40,605 nt of DNA from a bacterium (GTDB lineage Bacteria > Omnitrophota > Gorgyraeia > Gygaellales > UBA12090), in the NCBI GenBank assembly GCA_004299495.1, contig SCPY01000069.1, positions 1 to 40,605 on the forward strand, read 5' to 3'. Each line of letters starts with the position of its first letter. Within the stretch, counting starts at the first letter, position 1. This document shows positions 1 to 8,889 of the stretch, piece by piece. The notes beneath the pieces were generated by a model. That model was not told where the DNA came from, did no database searches, and saw only the letters and a program-made list of their open reading frames with translations. The position numbers and the translations under genes were made by a program.

Positions 1-1
1 G

Positions 2-1096
2 GCGGAGCGGGAAGGAAAGCAGACCAAGCTCTTTAGATTAAACAATGCCTCCGCGCTTACGCTTAAAGAGTCTCTCTCCAGGGTATTAGGCCCGGACGGA
101 TCAATTGAGGCGGATGCCCGCTCCAATTCTTTGGTGGTTACGGATACCCTCTCGGTGATCAATAAAATAGAAGAAATAATCCCCTCTCTTGACAATCCCA
201 CCCCGCAGGTTTTAATCGAAACAAAACTTATAGAAACCACCTTAACCCGGTCGGATAAGCTGGGCATAGACTGGACAACCACCCTCAGCGCCACAGGAGC
301 CAAAAGGCCGACCACTCTGCCTTTTTCGCCTAAAGGCGACCGGTCGTGGATGGAAAACGTCTTTCCTCCGGGCCCGGCATCAAGCACGGACTTCCCTACC
401 GGGCATCCCTTTGGCTTTCCTACCGCCGTGAAAGGCGATTTCACGCTGGGCACCCTGGATGCCTCAAGCTTAAAGGCGGTCCTTGACGTGTTAAAAAGCC
501 GCACGAATACGCACCTGATTGCCAATCCGCGCGTGGTGGCACTCAACAACCAAAAGGCGCTTATCCACGTGGGCAAAGATGTCCCTATCCCCATTTATGA
601 AAGAAATGATTCTACCGGCAAGATGGAAATCACCGGCTGGTCAGAGGATGAAAAGGTGGGCGTTCAATTAGAGGTTACTCCCCAAATCAGCCCGGACGGG
701 CATATACGGCTGAAATTAAAACCCGAAGTAAGCAGCATTTCAGATTTTATAAAAATCGAGGGCGAAGACGCCGCTCCTATCACCGCGACCAGAACCGTGG
801 AAACAGAAGTATTGATCAGAGACGGACAAACTGTGGTTATTGGGGGATTAATCAAAGACGAGTCTTTTAACAAAGTAAGCAAGATTCCCATTCTCGGGGA
901 TATTCCTATTTTGGGGCTTCTCTTCACCCGAAAGGAGCTAGGCTCCACTTCAAGCCCGACGGAAAAAACCGACCTGCTCATTTTTGTTACCGCGCGCATA
1001 ATCAAAGACACCGACGAACCGCTCCTGGCGTATGAGAGCAATCTGATTACCTCGGCTCCCCATCCCTTCAAATTAGAGATGAGAGCTGTGCAATAA
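2..1096 (+). CDS. Secretin, C-terminal part (GspD/PilQ family), 5' end outside window
   Basis: This is the outer-membrane channel protein of a type II secretion or type IV pilus system. The reading frame is open from base 2, so the start lies upstream. The first residues end a periplasmic N-domain, with the usual 'NSLVVTDT' strand near base 125. The secretin domain follows: 'PQVLIETKLIE' opens it, 'IANPRVVALNN' lies in the middle, and 'PILGDIPILGLLF' with 'DLLIFVTARII' closes it. The protein stops about 30 residues after the barrel, so there is no long S-domain for a pilotin. The coiled-coil, TPR, GspE, ExeA and GspF genes that follow with tiny gaps or overlaps suggest one operon. A second, split secretin lies at 12823-14980. 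The family call is firm; secretion versus pilus role is open. Confidence 0.93.
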   Translation, partial: AEREGKQTKLFRLNNASALTLKESLSRVLGPDGSIEADARSNSLVVTDTLSVINKIEEIIPSLDNPTPQVLIETKLIETTLTRSDKLGIDWTTTLSATGAKRPTTLPFSPKGDRSWMENVFPPGPASSTDFPTGHPFGFPTAVKGDFTLGTLDASSLKAVLDVLKSRTNTHLIANPRVVALNNQKALIHVGKDVPIPIYERNDSTGKMEITGWSEDEKVGVQLEVTPQISPDGHIRLKLKPEVSSISDFIKIEGEDAAPITATRTVETEVLIRDGQTVVIGGLIKDESFNKVSKIPILGDIPILGLLFTRKELGSTSSPTEKTDLLIFVTARIIKDTDEPLLAYESNLITSAPHPFKLEMRAVQ

Positions 1097-1115
1097 AAGC
1101 GGGGCGGATTAACTT

Positions 1116-2396
1116 ATGAAAGATAAAAAGATATTCATCTTACTTGCCTTCGCGGGGATTATTATCTCTATCGTCTTCTTCGCGTCGCGGCCCGCGGAAA
1201 ATAGCGGGCGGCATCCCGGCTTAAGCGGCATAACTCAAGAGCCAAACATAGCTCAATTAGAATCGCAGGTTCAGCAGTTAAGGGGGCTGATTACCGCCTT
1301 TGTAGGCCTGAACCAATCTCTCAAGGCCTCATTTCAGGAGGAAAAAGAGCAAAGGGCCGCGCTGCAAGAGGCGCTTTCCGGGGCAAGCCTCCAGAACGAA
1401 TCTTTGAGCCGGGAATTAACCCGGGCCAGGGTCAGCTTAGAATTAACCCAGCCTATAAAACAAGGCATCGATAAAATACAAGATTCTCTCTCCGGATTAT
1501 CGCTTGCCCCCGGAAAAGAAAAAGAAATCAGCCGGCAGCTTTTGGATATCAGCCGCCAGCTGAAATTAGTAGACGCGCAGATTCCCAGCCTACTCAAGGA
1601 AAACGCCTCCTATAAACAGCTGGCAGACGCCACGCAGGGCCTGCTTAAAAAACAGGAAGAAGATATCCGCGCCCTAAGGAACGCCCTTGATGATGAAAAA
1701 ACCAGGGGGCAGGCGGCAAAAAATACCCAATCTCTTTCAGAACGAAAGAGCGCGGATTTTGAGAGAATAAAAAATAACCTCTTGGAAACCAACGCATCTC
1801 TGCACGCTGAAATCAACCGGTTAACCCAGACATTAAAAGATACCCGGAGTAAGCTTTCGCAGGCCGCCAAAGAAAAGGAAATCAGCAATACGCGGGAAGC
1901 CAAAATCCTCAGGCAGGATAACCGGAAGCTTCAGGAAGAGCTGAATCAGCTCCAAGAACAATTAGCGCGGCTCCAAAAAGATTCCGCGGCACTGCGCGAT
2001 GATTATGCCGCCGCGCGGGAAACGCTCAAAAACAATGAAGCCACCCTGGGCAGCAGGGCGGATAAAATATTGGTATTAGAAGAAACATTGGCTGGCATCC
2101 GAGAGCAATTATCGGTAATCCGGTCCCGCTACGGCGAGTTAGAAAAAGAATCCGCCGGACTAAGGGAGCAAAATGTAGCTGGGCAGTTAGAGCGAGAGGG
2201 CCTAAAAAGCCAATTAAGCCAATCCCGGCTTAAATTAAGCGGCTTAGAAAGCCGGTTTTCTCAAATCGGAGTTATCCTTGAGTCGCCGAAGCCGGCTGAA
2301 ACAACCCTGCCGAAAGAAGAATCCCGGCAGGAGGTAAAAAAGGTTGAGGTGGAATTATATCCCGCGGAAACCATAGCTCAGGAAACGGACAAATGA
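1116..2396 (+). CDS. Membrane-anchored long coiled-coil protein, function unknown
   Basis: A 426-residue protein I do not recognise. It starts with a short basic stretch and one hydrophobic segment (about residues 6-23), most likely a signal anchor, followed by a small Pro/Gly linker. From about residue 45 to 385 it is almost pure heptad sequence rich in Glu, Lys, Gln, Leu and Ala, so it should form a long coiled-coil rod in the periplasm. The C-terminal 40 residues are Glu/Pro/Lys rich and probably disordered. The ATG has a G-rich stretch (1101-1108) at ribosome-binding distance. It sits 19 bases after the secretin and overlaps the next gene by 4 bases, so it is probably part of the secretion/pilus machine, perhaps as a spacer or scaffold. 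That role is inferred from context only. Confidence 0.8.
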   Translation: MKDKKIFILLAFAGIIISIVFFASRPAENSGRHPGLSGITQEPNIAQLESQVQQLRGLITAFVGLNQSLKASFQEEKEQRAALQEALSGASLQNESLSRELTRARVSLELTQPIKQGIDKIQDSLSGLSLAPGKEKEISRQLLDISRQLKLVDAQIPSLLKENASYKQLADATQGLLKKQEEDIRALRNALDDEKTRGQAAKNTQSLSERKSADFERIKNNLLETNASLHAEINRLTQTLKDTRSKLSQAAKEKEISNTREAKILRQDNRKLQEELNQLQEQLARLQKDSAALRDDYAAARETLKNNEATLGSRADKILVLEETLAGIREQLSVIRSRYGELEKESAGLREQNVAGQLEREGLKSQLSQSRLKLSGLESRFSQIGVILESPKPAETTLPKEESRQEVKKVEVELYPAETIAQETDK

Positions 2397-3091
2397 GGAA
2401 TAAAGCTTACCTCCCTCTATTTTTTCTGTTCATCATTCACTGCTCACTGCTCACTGTTTGTCGCGCTCAACAGGATGGGGGGATTTCTCAAGAAGAAAAA
2501 GTGCAAAAGGCAAGGGAGCATTACGCCTCCGGAAAGGCCCTTCTTGAACAGGGAGACTACAAGGGCGCGGACGCGCAATTTAAAAAGGCGCAAGGCCTCC
2601 TTACCCAGGGCTCGTCATTACCGGCCCCGGAGGGGCTAGGCCAGCCGGCCGGCAGGCAGGCAATCCCTGCCGAGATCGCTTCGCCGCCCGCGGCTCCCGG
2701 CAATGGCCGCGCATCCGATACCCTTTCTGTTGCCAGGAAAGCCTGGGAAGCCGCCAAAAGAGGCGCGCCCGAGGAAGCTATATCATTTTATCAGCAAGCG
2801 ATTAATACCTGCGCGCCAAACTCCGACCTTTATTACAACCTGGCGCTTGAGTATCTCAAAACCAAGCGCTTCAGGGAAGCTGCCCAGGCTTTTAAGAGAG
2901 CCGTTCAGCTCAATCAGCGGGATAATGACGCCTATTTTAATTTAGCCGTATTGTATGAAAGCTACCTTAACGATAAAAAACAGGCCCTGAGTTATTACTC
3001 CCAATACCTAAAATACGCCTCCCCGGGCGATAATACCGCCGAAACAAAAGAATGGGTGCGCCAGATTAAAAAGGAATTAAAAGCGCGATGA
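2393..3091 (+). CDS. Exported TPR-repeat protein
   Basis: This 232-residue protein has a clear signal peptide (hydrophobic residues about 7-22, cleavage probably near 'CRA-QQ'). One TPR-like helix pair lies at about residues 33-66. A Pro/Gly/Ala-rich linker follows, then about three TPR repeats at 107-210, including 'DLYYNLALEYLKTKRF' and 'DAYFNLAVLYESY'. TPR proteins of this type (PilF/PilW, Tgl) help secretins assemble or link envelope parts. That role would fit here but is not shown by the sequence. The gene starts on the ATGA overlap with the coiled-coil gene and its end overlaps the GspE start, so it is translationally coupled on both sides. A 7-bp tandem repeat lies inside the signal-peptide codons (2438-2456). 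Confidence 0.85.
   Translation: MRNKAYLPLFFLFIIHCSLLTVCRAQQDGGISQEEKVQKAREHYASGKALLEQGDYKGADAQFKKAQGLLTQGSSLPAPEGLGQPAGRQAIPAEIASPPAAPGNGRASDTLSVARKAWEAAKRGAPEEAISFYQQAINTCAPNSDLYYNLALEYLKTKRFREAAQAFKRAVQLNQRDNDAYFNLAVLYESYLNDKKQALSYYSQYLKYASPGDNTAETKEWVRQIKKELKAR
2438..2456 (+). repeat. 7-bp tandem repeat CACTGCT, 2.7 copies
   Basis: CACTGCT is repeated twice in full, with five more bases of a third copy, inside the signal-peptide codons of the TPR protein. The unit is not a multiple of three, so gain or loss of one copy would shift the frame close to the start codon. Confidence 0.75.
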
Positions 3092-4905
3092 AAGATGAAG
3101 AACTGCAAAATTTATTATTGAGCTGCGGCCTGCTTACCCCGGAAGAATTAAACAGGGCGGCCGAAGAAACCAAGAAGCTCAAACGCCCCCTGGAAAAGAT
3201 AATTGTGGCAAACCGCCTTTTATCCCAGAGCGCGCTTTACGAAACCGTTGCCAAACATTTAGGGTTTAATTATATCAGCCTGTCAAGCCTTCAGGCAGAC
3301 GAAGCGCTGCTCAAGATATTGCCGGCGGCGCTTGCCCGGCAAACGCTGGCAGTGCCGCTGAAGCTGGAAAACGGCACCCTGCACATCGCGATGGCCGATC
3401 CCGCCGACTTATACGCCATTGACCAGATACAACTGCAGACCGGCATGCCTTTAGAGGTATATCTTTCCGGTCCAGATGAGGTTAATGAAGCGCTCAGCCG
3501 GATTTATGCCGAGCGCGCGGCCTTTGGGGATTTCCTGGCCGGCATCGCCAAAGACCAGCCGCAGGCAAAAACCAAGGACGCGGCAACCGACGGCACGTCT
3601 ATAATTAAGCTCGTGGATTTGATTATCGCCCAGGCGGTAAGAGACCATGCCTCGGATATACACATCGAGCCGGAGCAGGAGGTAACCCGCGTCAGGTTCA
3701 GGATTGACGGCATACTCCACGAAATACCCTCTCCTCCAAAATCGTGGGAAGCGGCGATAATTTCCCGCGTCAAGGTTTTATGCGGTATGGATATCGCGGA
3801 AAATCGCGTTCCCCAGGACGGCCACTTTCAGGCGAAGGTTGACGATAAGATAATTGATTTTCGCGTCTCCACCATCCCCACCATTTACGGGGAAAATCTG
3901 GTAATGAGGATTCTGGACACCGCCTCGGTAATGATCGGCCTTGAGAAATTGGGGTTTGCCACCTACGAGGAAATGAAAAAATACGAGTCTCTTCTTTCCA
4001 AGCCCTACGGGATAATCCTTTCTACCGGCCCCACCGGAAGCGGCAAAACCACCACCCTTTATTCCGCGCTTATGCGGATAAACACTATAGATAGAAACAT
4101 TATCACTATTGAGGACCCGGTAGAATACCGCCTGGGGCTTATCCGCCAGATACAGGTTAATCCTAAGGCGGGAATTACCTTTGCCAGCGGCCTGCGGGCA
4201 ATCCTGCGCCAGGACCCCGACGTGATTATGGTCGGCGAAATCAGAGATCTGGAAACCGCCACCATTGCCATTCAGGCGGCGCTTACCGGGCATTTGGTGT
4301 TTTCTACCTTACACACTAACGACGCCCCTTCCGCGATTACCCGTTTAGTAAATATGGGTATTGAGCCGTTTCTGATTGCCGCCAGCCTTATCGGTGTGAT
4401 GGCCCAGCGGCTGGTAAGAATCATCTGCCCTGCCTGCAAGGAGTCCTATACCCCCTCCAGGGCGCTTTTGGAAAGGTGGGGCCTGAAAGACAGAGGAGAT
4501 ATCCTCTTATACCGCGGCAAGGGCTGCGAGCAGTGCAAAGGCACCGGCTATTGGGGCAGAATGGGCGCGTTTGAGCTGATGGCTATTGACGACGAATTAA
4601 GGGAAATGATTATCGGGGAGGGCTCAACGGTGCTTTTGCGCAAAAAGGCCCAGGAAAAGGGTATGCGCCTTTTGGCCGAAGACGCGGTAGCTAAGGCCCT
4701 AAAAGGCGTTACCACTATTGAAGAAATCGCCAGGGTCTGCGAGGAGCATATAGAGTTAAAACCCGCGGAGCAGGCGAAGGTAGAGCCTTACGCCAAAGGC
4801 GCTGCTGCCGATACAAAGCCACCGGCCCAAAAGGTTGAGGTAAAGTCCTCAGACTTTGAAGAATACCAAAAACGTGTAGCCAGCTGGTTAAGCAGGAAAA
4901 AATAA
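3088..4905 (+). CDS. gspE: GspE/PilB-family assembly ATPase
   Basis: A cytoplasmic hexameric ATPase that drives pseudopilus or pilus assembly. The 605 residues show a GSPII_E N-terminal domain (about 1-145), then the catalytic core. Walker A 'GPTGSGKT' is at 314-321, the Asp box 'ITIEDPVE' at 339-346, Walker B with 'MVGEIRD' at about 376-387, and the His box 'HLVFSTLHTND' at about 402-412. A zinc-type tetracysteine pair follows (Cys447/450 and Cys480/483). The N-terminal tandem motif that binds cyclic di-GMP in MshE is degenerate here, unlike in the second ATPase at 15321. The last 40 residues are a Lys/Pro/Ala-rich tail. The start overlaps the TPR gene by 4 bases and the stop abuts the ExeA start. 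Confidence 0.95.
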   Translation: MKDEELQNLLLSCGLLTPEELNRAAEETKKLKRPLEKIIVANRLLSQSALYETVAKHLGFNYISLSSLQADEALLKILPAALARQTLAVPLKLENGTLHIAMADPADLYAIDQIQLQTGMPLEVYLSGPDEVNEALSRIYAERAAFGDFLAGIAKDQPQAKTKDAATDGTSIIKLVDLIIAQAVRDHASDIHIEPEQEVTRVRFRIDGILHEIPSPPKSWEAAIISRVKVLCGMDIAENRVPQDGHFQAKVDDKIIDFRVSTIPTIYGENLVMRILDTASVMIGLEKLGFATYEEMKKYESLLSKPYGIILSTGPTGSGKTTTLYSALMRINTIDRNIITIEDPVEYRLGLIRQIQVNPKAGITFASGLRAILRQDPDVIMVGEIRDLETATIAIQAALTGHLVFSTLHTNDAPSAITRLVNMGIEPFLIAASLIGVMAQRLVRIICPACKESYTPSRALLERWGLKDRGDILLYRGKGCEQCKGTGYWGRMGAFELMAIDDELREMIIGEGSTVLLRKKAQEKGMRLLAEDAVAKALKGVTTIEEIARVCEEHIELKPAEQAKVEPYAKGAAADTKPPAQKVEVKSSDFEEYQKRVASWLSRKK

Positions 4906-5736
4906 TTGTACGAGCAATATTGGCAGCTTAAGGAAAAACCCTTTCAAAACACCCCTGACCCGCGGTATCTCTATTTATCCGGCCAGCACGAGGACGCCCT
5001 AATGAAACTAAGCTACGCCGTTACCCAAAATATGGGCTGCGGGATGCTCGTGGGGGTATTTGGCTGCGGCAAGACCCTCCTGGCAAACGCCCTGCTCAAC
5101 GACCTGGGCAGAGAGAGGGTGCGCTTTGCCTTCATTACCAGCCCCGCGAGCCTGGAAGCTCCGGAATTGCTGCGGGCGGTTGTGCGGGGGTTAAGCCCGC
5201 AGGCCCTGCCCGACAAAAAGAGCGACTTACTGGCTGACCCGCTTTTAGAAAAACTGAATACCATCCTTGTGGATAACGCGCGGGACGGCAAGGAAAATAT
5301 CGTCATTATTGATGAGACGCACACCATAGAAGACCCGCGGAGTTTTGAGCAGCTACGCCAGATTTTAAATTTTCAATCGGAGAATAAGTTTCTCCTGACC
5401 CTTTTGCTCTTCGGCCAGCCGGAGCTTAAAGAAAAGGTGGAAAATAATAAGCCCTTGGACCAAAGAGTGGCAATGCGCTGTTTTTTAAGCCCGCTTGGCG
5501 AGGATGATGTGGATAAATATATCCGCCACCGCCTGAAAGTCGCCGGAAGGCCGGAATCGGCAGAGCCTATTTTTGATAAAGAGGCGCTTAAGGCCATTGT
5601 TAAATACAGCGCGGGGATCCCCCGGCGCGTCAACACCCTCTGCGACCTGGTGTTAATGACCGGTTTCGCGCAAAAAGCGCAAAAAGCAGAACCGGAATTG
5701 ATTAGTTCGGTAATCAAAGACTTTAATTTAAGTTGA
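4906..5736 (+). CDS. ExeA/GspA-like AAA ATPase
   Basis: A 276-residue P-loop ATPase of the ExeA family. In type II secretion this family works with ExeB to place the secretin across peptidoglycan. The N-terminus 'YWQLKEKPFQNTPDPRYLY' is the family hallmark. Walker A reads 'GVFGCGKT' at about 48-55, Walker B 'NIVIIDETH' at about 126-134, and a sensor region lies near 'LLLFGQPEL'. I see no transmembrane segment or C-terminal peptidoglycan-binding domain, so this is the cytoplasmic AAA module alone. The start codon is TTG directly after the TAA of gspE. It is the only start that keeps the conserved N-terminus, and AGGA at 4893-4896 gives a ribosome site. Tight coupling with gspE is likely. Confidence 0.9.
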   Translation: MYEQYWQLKEKPFQNTPDPRYLYLSGQHEDALMKLSYAVTQNMGCGMLVGVFGCGKTLLANALLNDLGRERVRFAFITSPASLEAPELLRAVVRGLSPQALPDKKSDLLADPLLEKLNTILVDNARDGKENIVIIDETHTIEDPRSFEQLRQILNFQSENKFLLTLLLFGQPELKEKVENNKPLDQRVAMRCFLSPLGEDDVDKYIRHRLKVAGRPESAEPIFDKEALKAIVKYSAGIPRRVNTLCDLVLMTGFAQKAQKAEPELISSVIKDFNLS

Positions 5737-5759
5737 TCGCGAGTGCTCCTTTTCGTTTA

Positions 5760-5778
5760 AACTTATAACTTATAACTT
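5760..5778 (+). repeat. 7-bp tandem repeat AACTTAT, 2.7 copies
   Basis: Two full copies plus five bases of AACTTAT fill the short gap between the ExeA-like gene and gspF, ending 5 bases before the gspF ATG. Copy changes would move the ribosome-binding region relative to the start codon. I see no good Shine-Dalgarno here. Confidence 0.7.
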
Positions 5779-5783
5779 GAATT

Positions 5784-7013
5784 ATGCCTACCTATATTTA
5801 TAAGGCCGCGGACAGCGCGGGAAAACTAGTCAAAGGCGAGATAGAGGCAGGAGGCGAGATAGAAGTCACTACCCATCTGGCAAAATTAGGGTATCTGCCC
5901 ATCAGCATCAGTTTTAAGGCCGAAAAGGCCAAGCCCGCCGCCGGGACAAAGCCTCTGACAGGGCCGGGCAGGGCCCATCCTCAGTCCTTGATTATCTTCA
6001 CCCGCCAGTTTGCCACCATTATCAAGGCGGGCATTCCCATTGTGGAGGGATTAGGAGTTTTAGCCGAGCAAATAGAAGACCCTGTCCTCAAAAACGCGCT
6101 TGCGCAGATTAGCCGCGATGTGGCAGGCGGCATCAGCCTTTCTCAGGCAATGGCAAAGCACCCCCGCGCCTTTAGCGAGCTGTATGTAAACACCGTGGTG
6201 GCCGGAGAAACTGCCGGGGTCCTGGAAAGCGTGCTCTCCAAGCTTTCCTATATGCTGGAAAATGACCACGACACCCGCACCAATATTATGGCGGCGCTGC
6301 GTTATCCGATAATGGTGGTTGTCGCGATGGTAATCGCGGTTATGGTGCTCTCGGTGTTTGTAATCCCTCAATTCGCCAAGATTTACCTGGAGGCCAAGAT
6401 GAAATTGCCTTTGCCTACCCAGGCTATGATTGCCTTCAGTAATACTTTAAGATTTCGCTGGTATATCCTCCTGCCCTCCATTGCCGGCTCATTCCTGCTC
6501 TTCAAATGGTATATCAACAGGCCTAAGGGGCGATTCTGGTGGGACGGGCTGAAATTTAAAATGGTTGTGGTGGGCGAAATCTACACCAAGATTACCATGC
6601 TGCGCTTCTGCTCCATGCTTAATGTGCTTTATCAGGCCGGGCTTCCCGTGCTTAAAACCATGGATATCGTGGGCATGACCATAGGCAACGCCGTATTAAG
6701 CAAAGAGGTGGAAAAGATAAAACGAGACCTTGCCGACGGTAAGGGCATATCGGGGGCGGTACTGGCGAGTAAATTCTTTCCCCGGCTGGTGGGCTTTATG
6801 ATTTCCGTGGGAGAAAAAAGCGGCTCGCTTACCACGATGCTGGATTCCCTCTATGATTACCTGAATTTGGAAGTAAAAACCGCCGTTAAGAATCTCACCA
6901 CCTTGATTGAGCCGATTATGACCGCGGTCCTGGGACTGGTGGTAATGGGAATGTGCCTAGCCATCTTCCTGCCCCTCTGGAGCATGATTGAGGTAATGAA
7001 GGGCGGAGGATAA
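5784..7013 (+). CDS. gspF: GspF/PilC-family inner-membrane platform protein
   Basis: The polytopic platform protein on which the assembly ATPase acts. It has 409 residues, the usual length. The N-terminus 'YIYKAADSAGKLVKGEIEA' is the family signature and is followed by a Pro-rich linker. Two GspF domains follow (about 72-195 and 275-398), each with the 'FTRQFATIIKAGIPI' or 'RFCSMLNVLYQAGLPV' type start. Hydrophobic segments are visible at about 172-192, 228-245 and 378-400. It follows the ExeA-like gene after 47 bases and precedes the histidine kinase by 23. A paralogue is at 19891-21105. Confidence 0.95.
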   Translation: MPTYIYKAADSAGKLVKGEIEAGGEIEVTTHLAKLGYLPISISFKAEKAKPAAGTKPLTGPGRAHPQSLIIFTRQFATIIKAGIPIVEGLGVLAEQIEDPVLKNALAQISRDVAGGISLSQAMAKHPRAFSELYVNTVVAGETAGVLESVLSKLSYMLENDHDTRTNIMAALRYPIMVVVAMVIAVMVLSVFVIPQFAKIYLEAKMKLPLPTQAMIAFSNTLRFRWYILLPSIAGSFLLFKWYINRPKGRFWWDGLKFKMVVVGEIYTKITMLRFCSMLNVLYQAGLPVLKTMDIVGMTIGNAVLSKEVEKIKRDLADGKGISGAVLASKFFPRLVGFMISVGEKSGSLTTMLDSLYDYLNLEVKTAVKNLTTLIEPIMTAVLGLVVMGMCLAIFLPLWSMIEVMKGGG

Positions 7014-7036
7014 GTTTTTTAAGAGGAGATATCGCA

Positions 7037-7894
7037 ATGACGCCCTGCGCGGGATTAATCGTTGGCCTTATCGCTGTGCTTGCGGCCGGATTTTTTCTGC
7101 TCAAGAAATACTATGAAAAGAAAATCCGGGAAAAAGACAAGCTGGTAAAAGAGGTAGAAGCCCAACTGATCCAGACAGAAAAGATGGCCTCAGTGGGAAC
7201 CCTGGCCGCGGGCATTGCCCATGAGATAAACAACCCCTTAAGTTTTTTGATCAGCAACCTGGACGCCATGGCCAATTATGTGCAGTCCTTAAGCAAAGAG
7301 CCCTCGCTTGACGCGGGCCTGCGCAAAACCCTGCTGGAAGACTTCCGGCCGATGGCAACGGAATCTCTGGAAGGGGCCCTGCGCATAAAGAAAATCGTCT
7401 CGGACCTGCGCACCTTCTCCCGGCGCAGCGAAACCAAGAAGGTTTTATTGGATATCAATCAGATACTGGAATCCACACTTTCAATCGTCTGGAACGAAAT
7501 CAAATATAAGATTACCGTGGTCAAGGACTATCAGGCAAAATCCAGCATCCCGGCCGACCCTACCCAGCTATCCCAGGTGTTGTTGAATATCGTGCTTAAC
7601 GCCTCCCAGGCAATCTCCGATAAAGGCACTATCACGCTCGCCACCTCCGAAGATGAAAAAAATGTCTGTGTCAAAATCTCAGACACCGGAAGCGGCATCC
7701 CCAAGGAGGTATTGCCTAAGATATTTGACCCTTTTTTTTCCACAAAAAAAGCGGGAGCGGGGCTGGGGCTCTCTGTAAGCTATAATATCATAAAGCAGCA
7801 CGCGGGAGACCTCAAGGTGGAAAGCGCGCCCGGACGCGGCACCGTCTTTACCATCACCCTGCCTAAAAAATCCGGGGAAAACAAAACCCAATGA
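7037..7894 (+). CDS. Membrane histidine kinase without a sensor domain
   Basis: This 285-residue kinase has one transmembrane helix (about residues 5-22), a short coiled linker and then directly the catalytic parts. The H-box is 'AAGIAHEINNPL' with phospho-acceptor His62. The N-box 'QVLLNIVLNASQA' has Asn184/188, G1 is 'DTGSGIP' at 216-222 and G2 is 'GAGLGLS' at about 240-246. The arrangement resembles NtrB/ZraS-type kinases. No periplasmic, PAS or HAMP domain is present, so it must sense through the membrane helix or a partner. AGGAG at 7024-7028 lies 8 bases before the ATG. The PilZ gene and the response regulator follow, and the latter is the likely phosphorylation partner (inferred from adjacency). 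Confidence 0.93.
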   Translation: MTPCAGLIVGLIAVLAAGFFLLKKYYEKKIREKDKLVKEVEAQLIQTEKMASVGTLAAGIAHEINNPLSFLISNLDAMANYVQSLSKEPSLDAGLRKTLLEDFRPMATESLEGALRIKKIVSDLRTFSRRSETKKVLLDINQILESTLSIVWNEIKYKITVVKDYQAKSSIPADPTQLSQVLLNIVLNASQAISDKGTITLATSEDEKNVCVKISDTGSGIPKEVLPKIFDPFFSTKKAGAGLGLSVSYNIIKQHAGDLKVESAPGRGTVFTITLPKKSGENKTQ

Positions 7895-7913
7895 TTCATA
7901 AAGGAGAACCGCT

Positions 7914-8300
7914 ATGATTAACTGGGACGAGAAGAGAAAATACAAGAGGGCATTTATTAAACTCGCGGTGGAATACCGGGGAAAAAACTTCTGGCAGATG
8001 GTAGAGGCAAATGATATCTCCGCAGGAGGGATGTTTGTGGCGACCGACAAGGTTGAGCCGGCCCAGACGAAAATAGAGGTCATCTTTGAGCTGGGAAAAG
8101 AGCCTTATAAAAAAACCATCCGCGCCGAAGGCGTGGTGGCCTGGAGCCGGGCGCAGGCCGCTAAAGACGAAAAAGGCGAAGCTGTACCCGCGGGCATGGG
8201 CATTATGTTTACCAAGACCTTTCCTTTTGTGTCAAAAGAGATCTTTGAAAACTTGTTAAAAGAGGCGGAACAGCAAAACAAACCTAAGAGCCAAGACTAA
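7914..8300 (+). CDS. Single-domain PilZ protein (cyclic di-GMP receptor)
   Basis: A 128-residue PilZ protein. Both ligand motifs are complete: RxxxR at Arg8/Arg12 ('KRKYKRAF') and [D/N]xSxxG at Asp34/Ser36/Gly39 ('DISAGGM'), so cyclic di-GMP binding is expected. The barrel follows up to about residue 115, with the 'RAEGVVAWSR' strand typical of the family. There is no extra domain; such proteins act by binding a partner. It has a good ribosome site (AGGAG just before the ATG) and lies between the kinase and its presumed regulator, in an operon for secretion/pilus assembly. A role in tuning the assembly ATPase is plausible but inferred. Confidence 0.92.
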   Translation: MINWDEKRKYKRAFIKLAVEYRGKNFWQMVEANDISAGGMFVATDKVEPAQTKIEVIFELGKEPYKKTIRAEGVVAWSRAQAAKDEKGEAVPAGMGIMFTKTFPFVSKEIFENLLKEAEQQNKPKSQD

Positions 8301-8313
8301 GCCGGAGGGAAAG

Positions 8314-8886
8314 GTGTCCAAACATTCTATTCTGATCGTGGATGATGAGGTAAACATCCTGCACAGCTTAAGCCGTGTCTTGCGCGATGATGAGCGGGAA
8401 ATCCATACCGCATCCAGCGCGCCCGAGGCACTGGAAAAACTAAAAACCCTGCGCGCGGTTGATCTGGTTATCTCCGATAACAAGCTCCCCGACATCTCAG
8501 GCATAGATTTTTTAATTAAGGTAAAACAGCTTTATCCCGACAGCTTGCGGATATTGATTACCGGCTATCCCGACCTGGAGTCGGTCATCCGGGCGATAAA
8601 TAACGGCCAGGTATACCGCTTTATCACCAAGCCCTGGGATAACGAAGAATTTAAGCTGATCATAAATCAGGCGCTGGATTATTGCGATGTGCTAAGGGAT
8701 AACCGCGCCCTGATAAAAATTGCCAAAGAGCAGGCGGAGGCGCTTGCCGCGATGCAGAAAAAATATCCCCAGATTCCTAAGAGCGATTTTGATAAAAGCG
8801 GCATCTACATCATTGACGAGCGCAGGGTCTCGGAAACAGTCGCTGATTTCTTAAAAAAATATTATCCCAATACGCCCAAGACATAA
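8314..8886 (+). CDS. Response regulator, receiver domain with no recognised output domain
   Basis: A receiver domain of about 125 residues with the acidic pair Asp10/Asp11, phospho-acceptor Asp55 ('LVISDNKLPDISG'), Thr83 ('ILITGYPD') and Lys106 ('FITKPWD'). The pattern is that of the RpfG/HupR-type receivers. The C-terminal 60 residues include a helical linker and a short unknown tail ('FDKSGIYIIDERRVSE'). No HD-GYP, GGDEF, DNA-binding or AAA domain is present. The start is GTG at 8314 with GGAGG at 8304-8308; no better ATG precedes the receiver. It may act as a phosphorylation-dependent binding switch for the neighbouring secretion or PilZ proteins, but this is inference from position. Confidence 0.9.
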   Translation: MSKHSILIVDDEVNILHSLSRVLRDDEREIHTASSAPEALEKLKTLRAVDLVISDNKLPDISGIDFLIKVKQLYPDSLRILITGYPDLESVIRAINNGQVYRFITKPWDNEEFKLIINQALDYCDVLRDNRALIKIAKEQAEALAAMQKKYPQIPKSDFDKSGIYIIDERRVSETVADFLKKYYPNTPKT

Positions 8887-8889
8887 ACA

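Noticed and set aside
2632..2672. Third, degraded copy of the 29-bp repeat in the TPR gene
   Set aside because: Only scattered similarity in a Gly/Pro/Ala-rich linker; no hairpin and no shared frame.
3778..4293. Open frame of 171 codons on the minus strand inside gspE
   Set aside because: It lies fully within a conserved ATPase gene and has no recognisable domain; a codon-bias shadow. The same applies to the other minus-strand frames.
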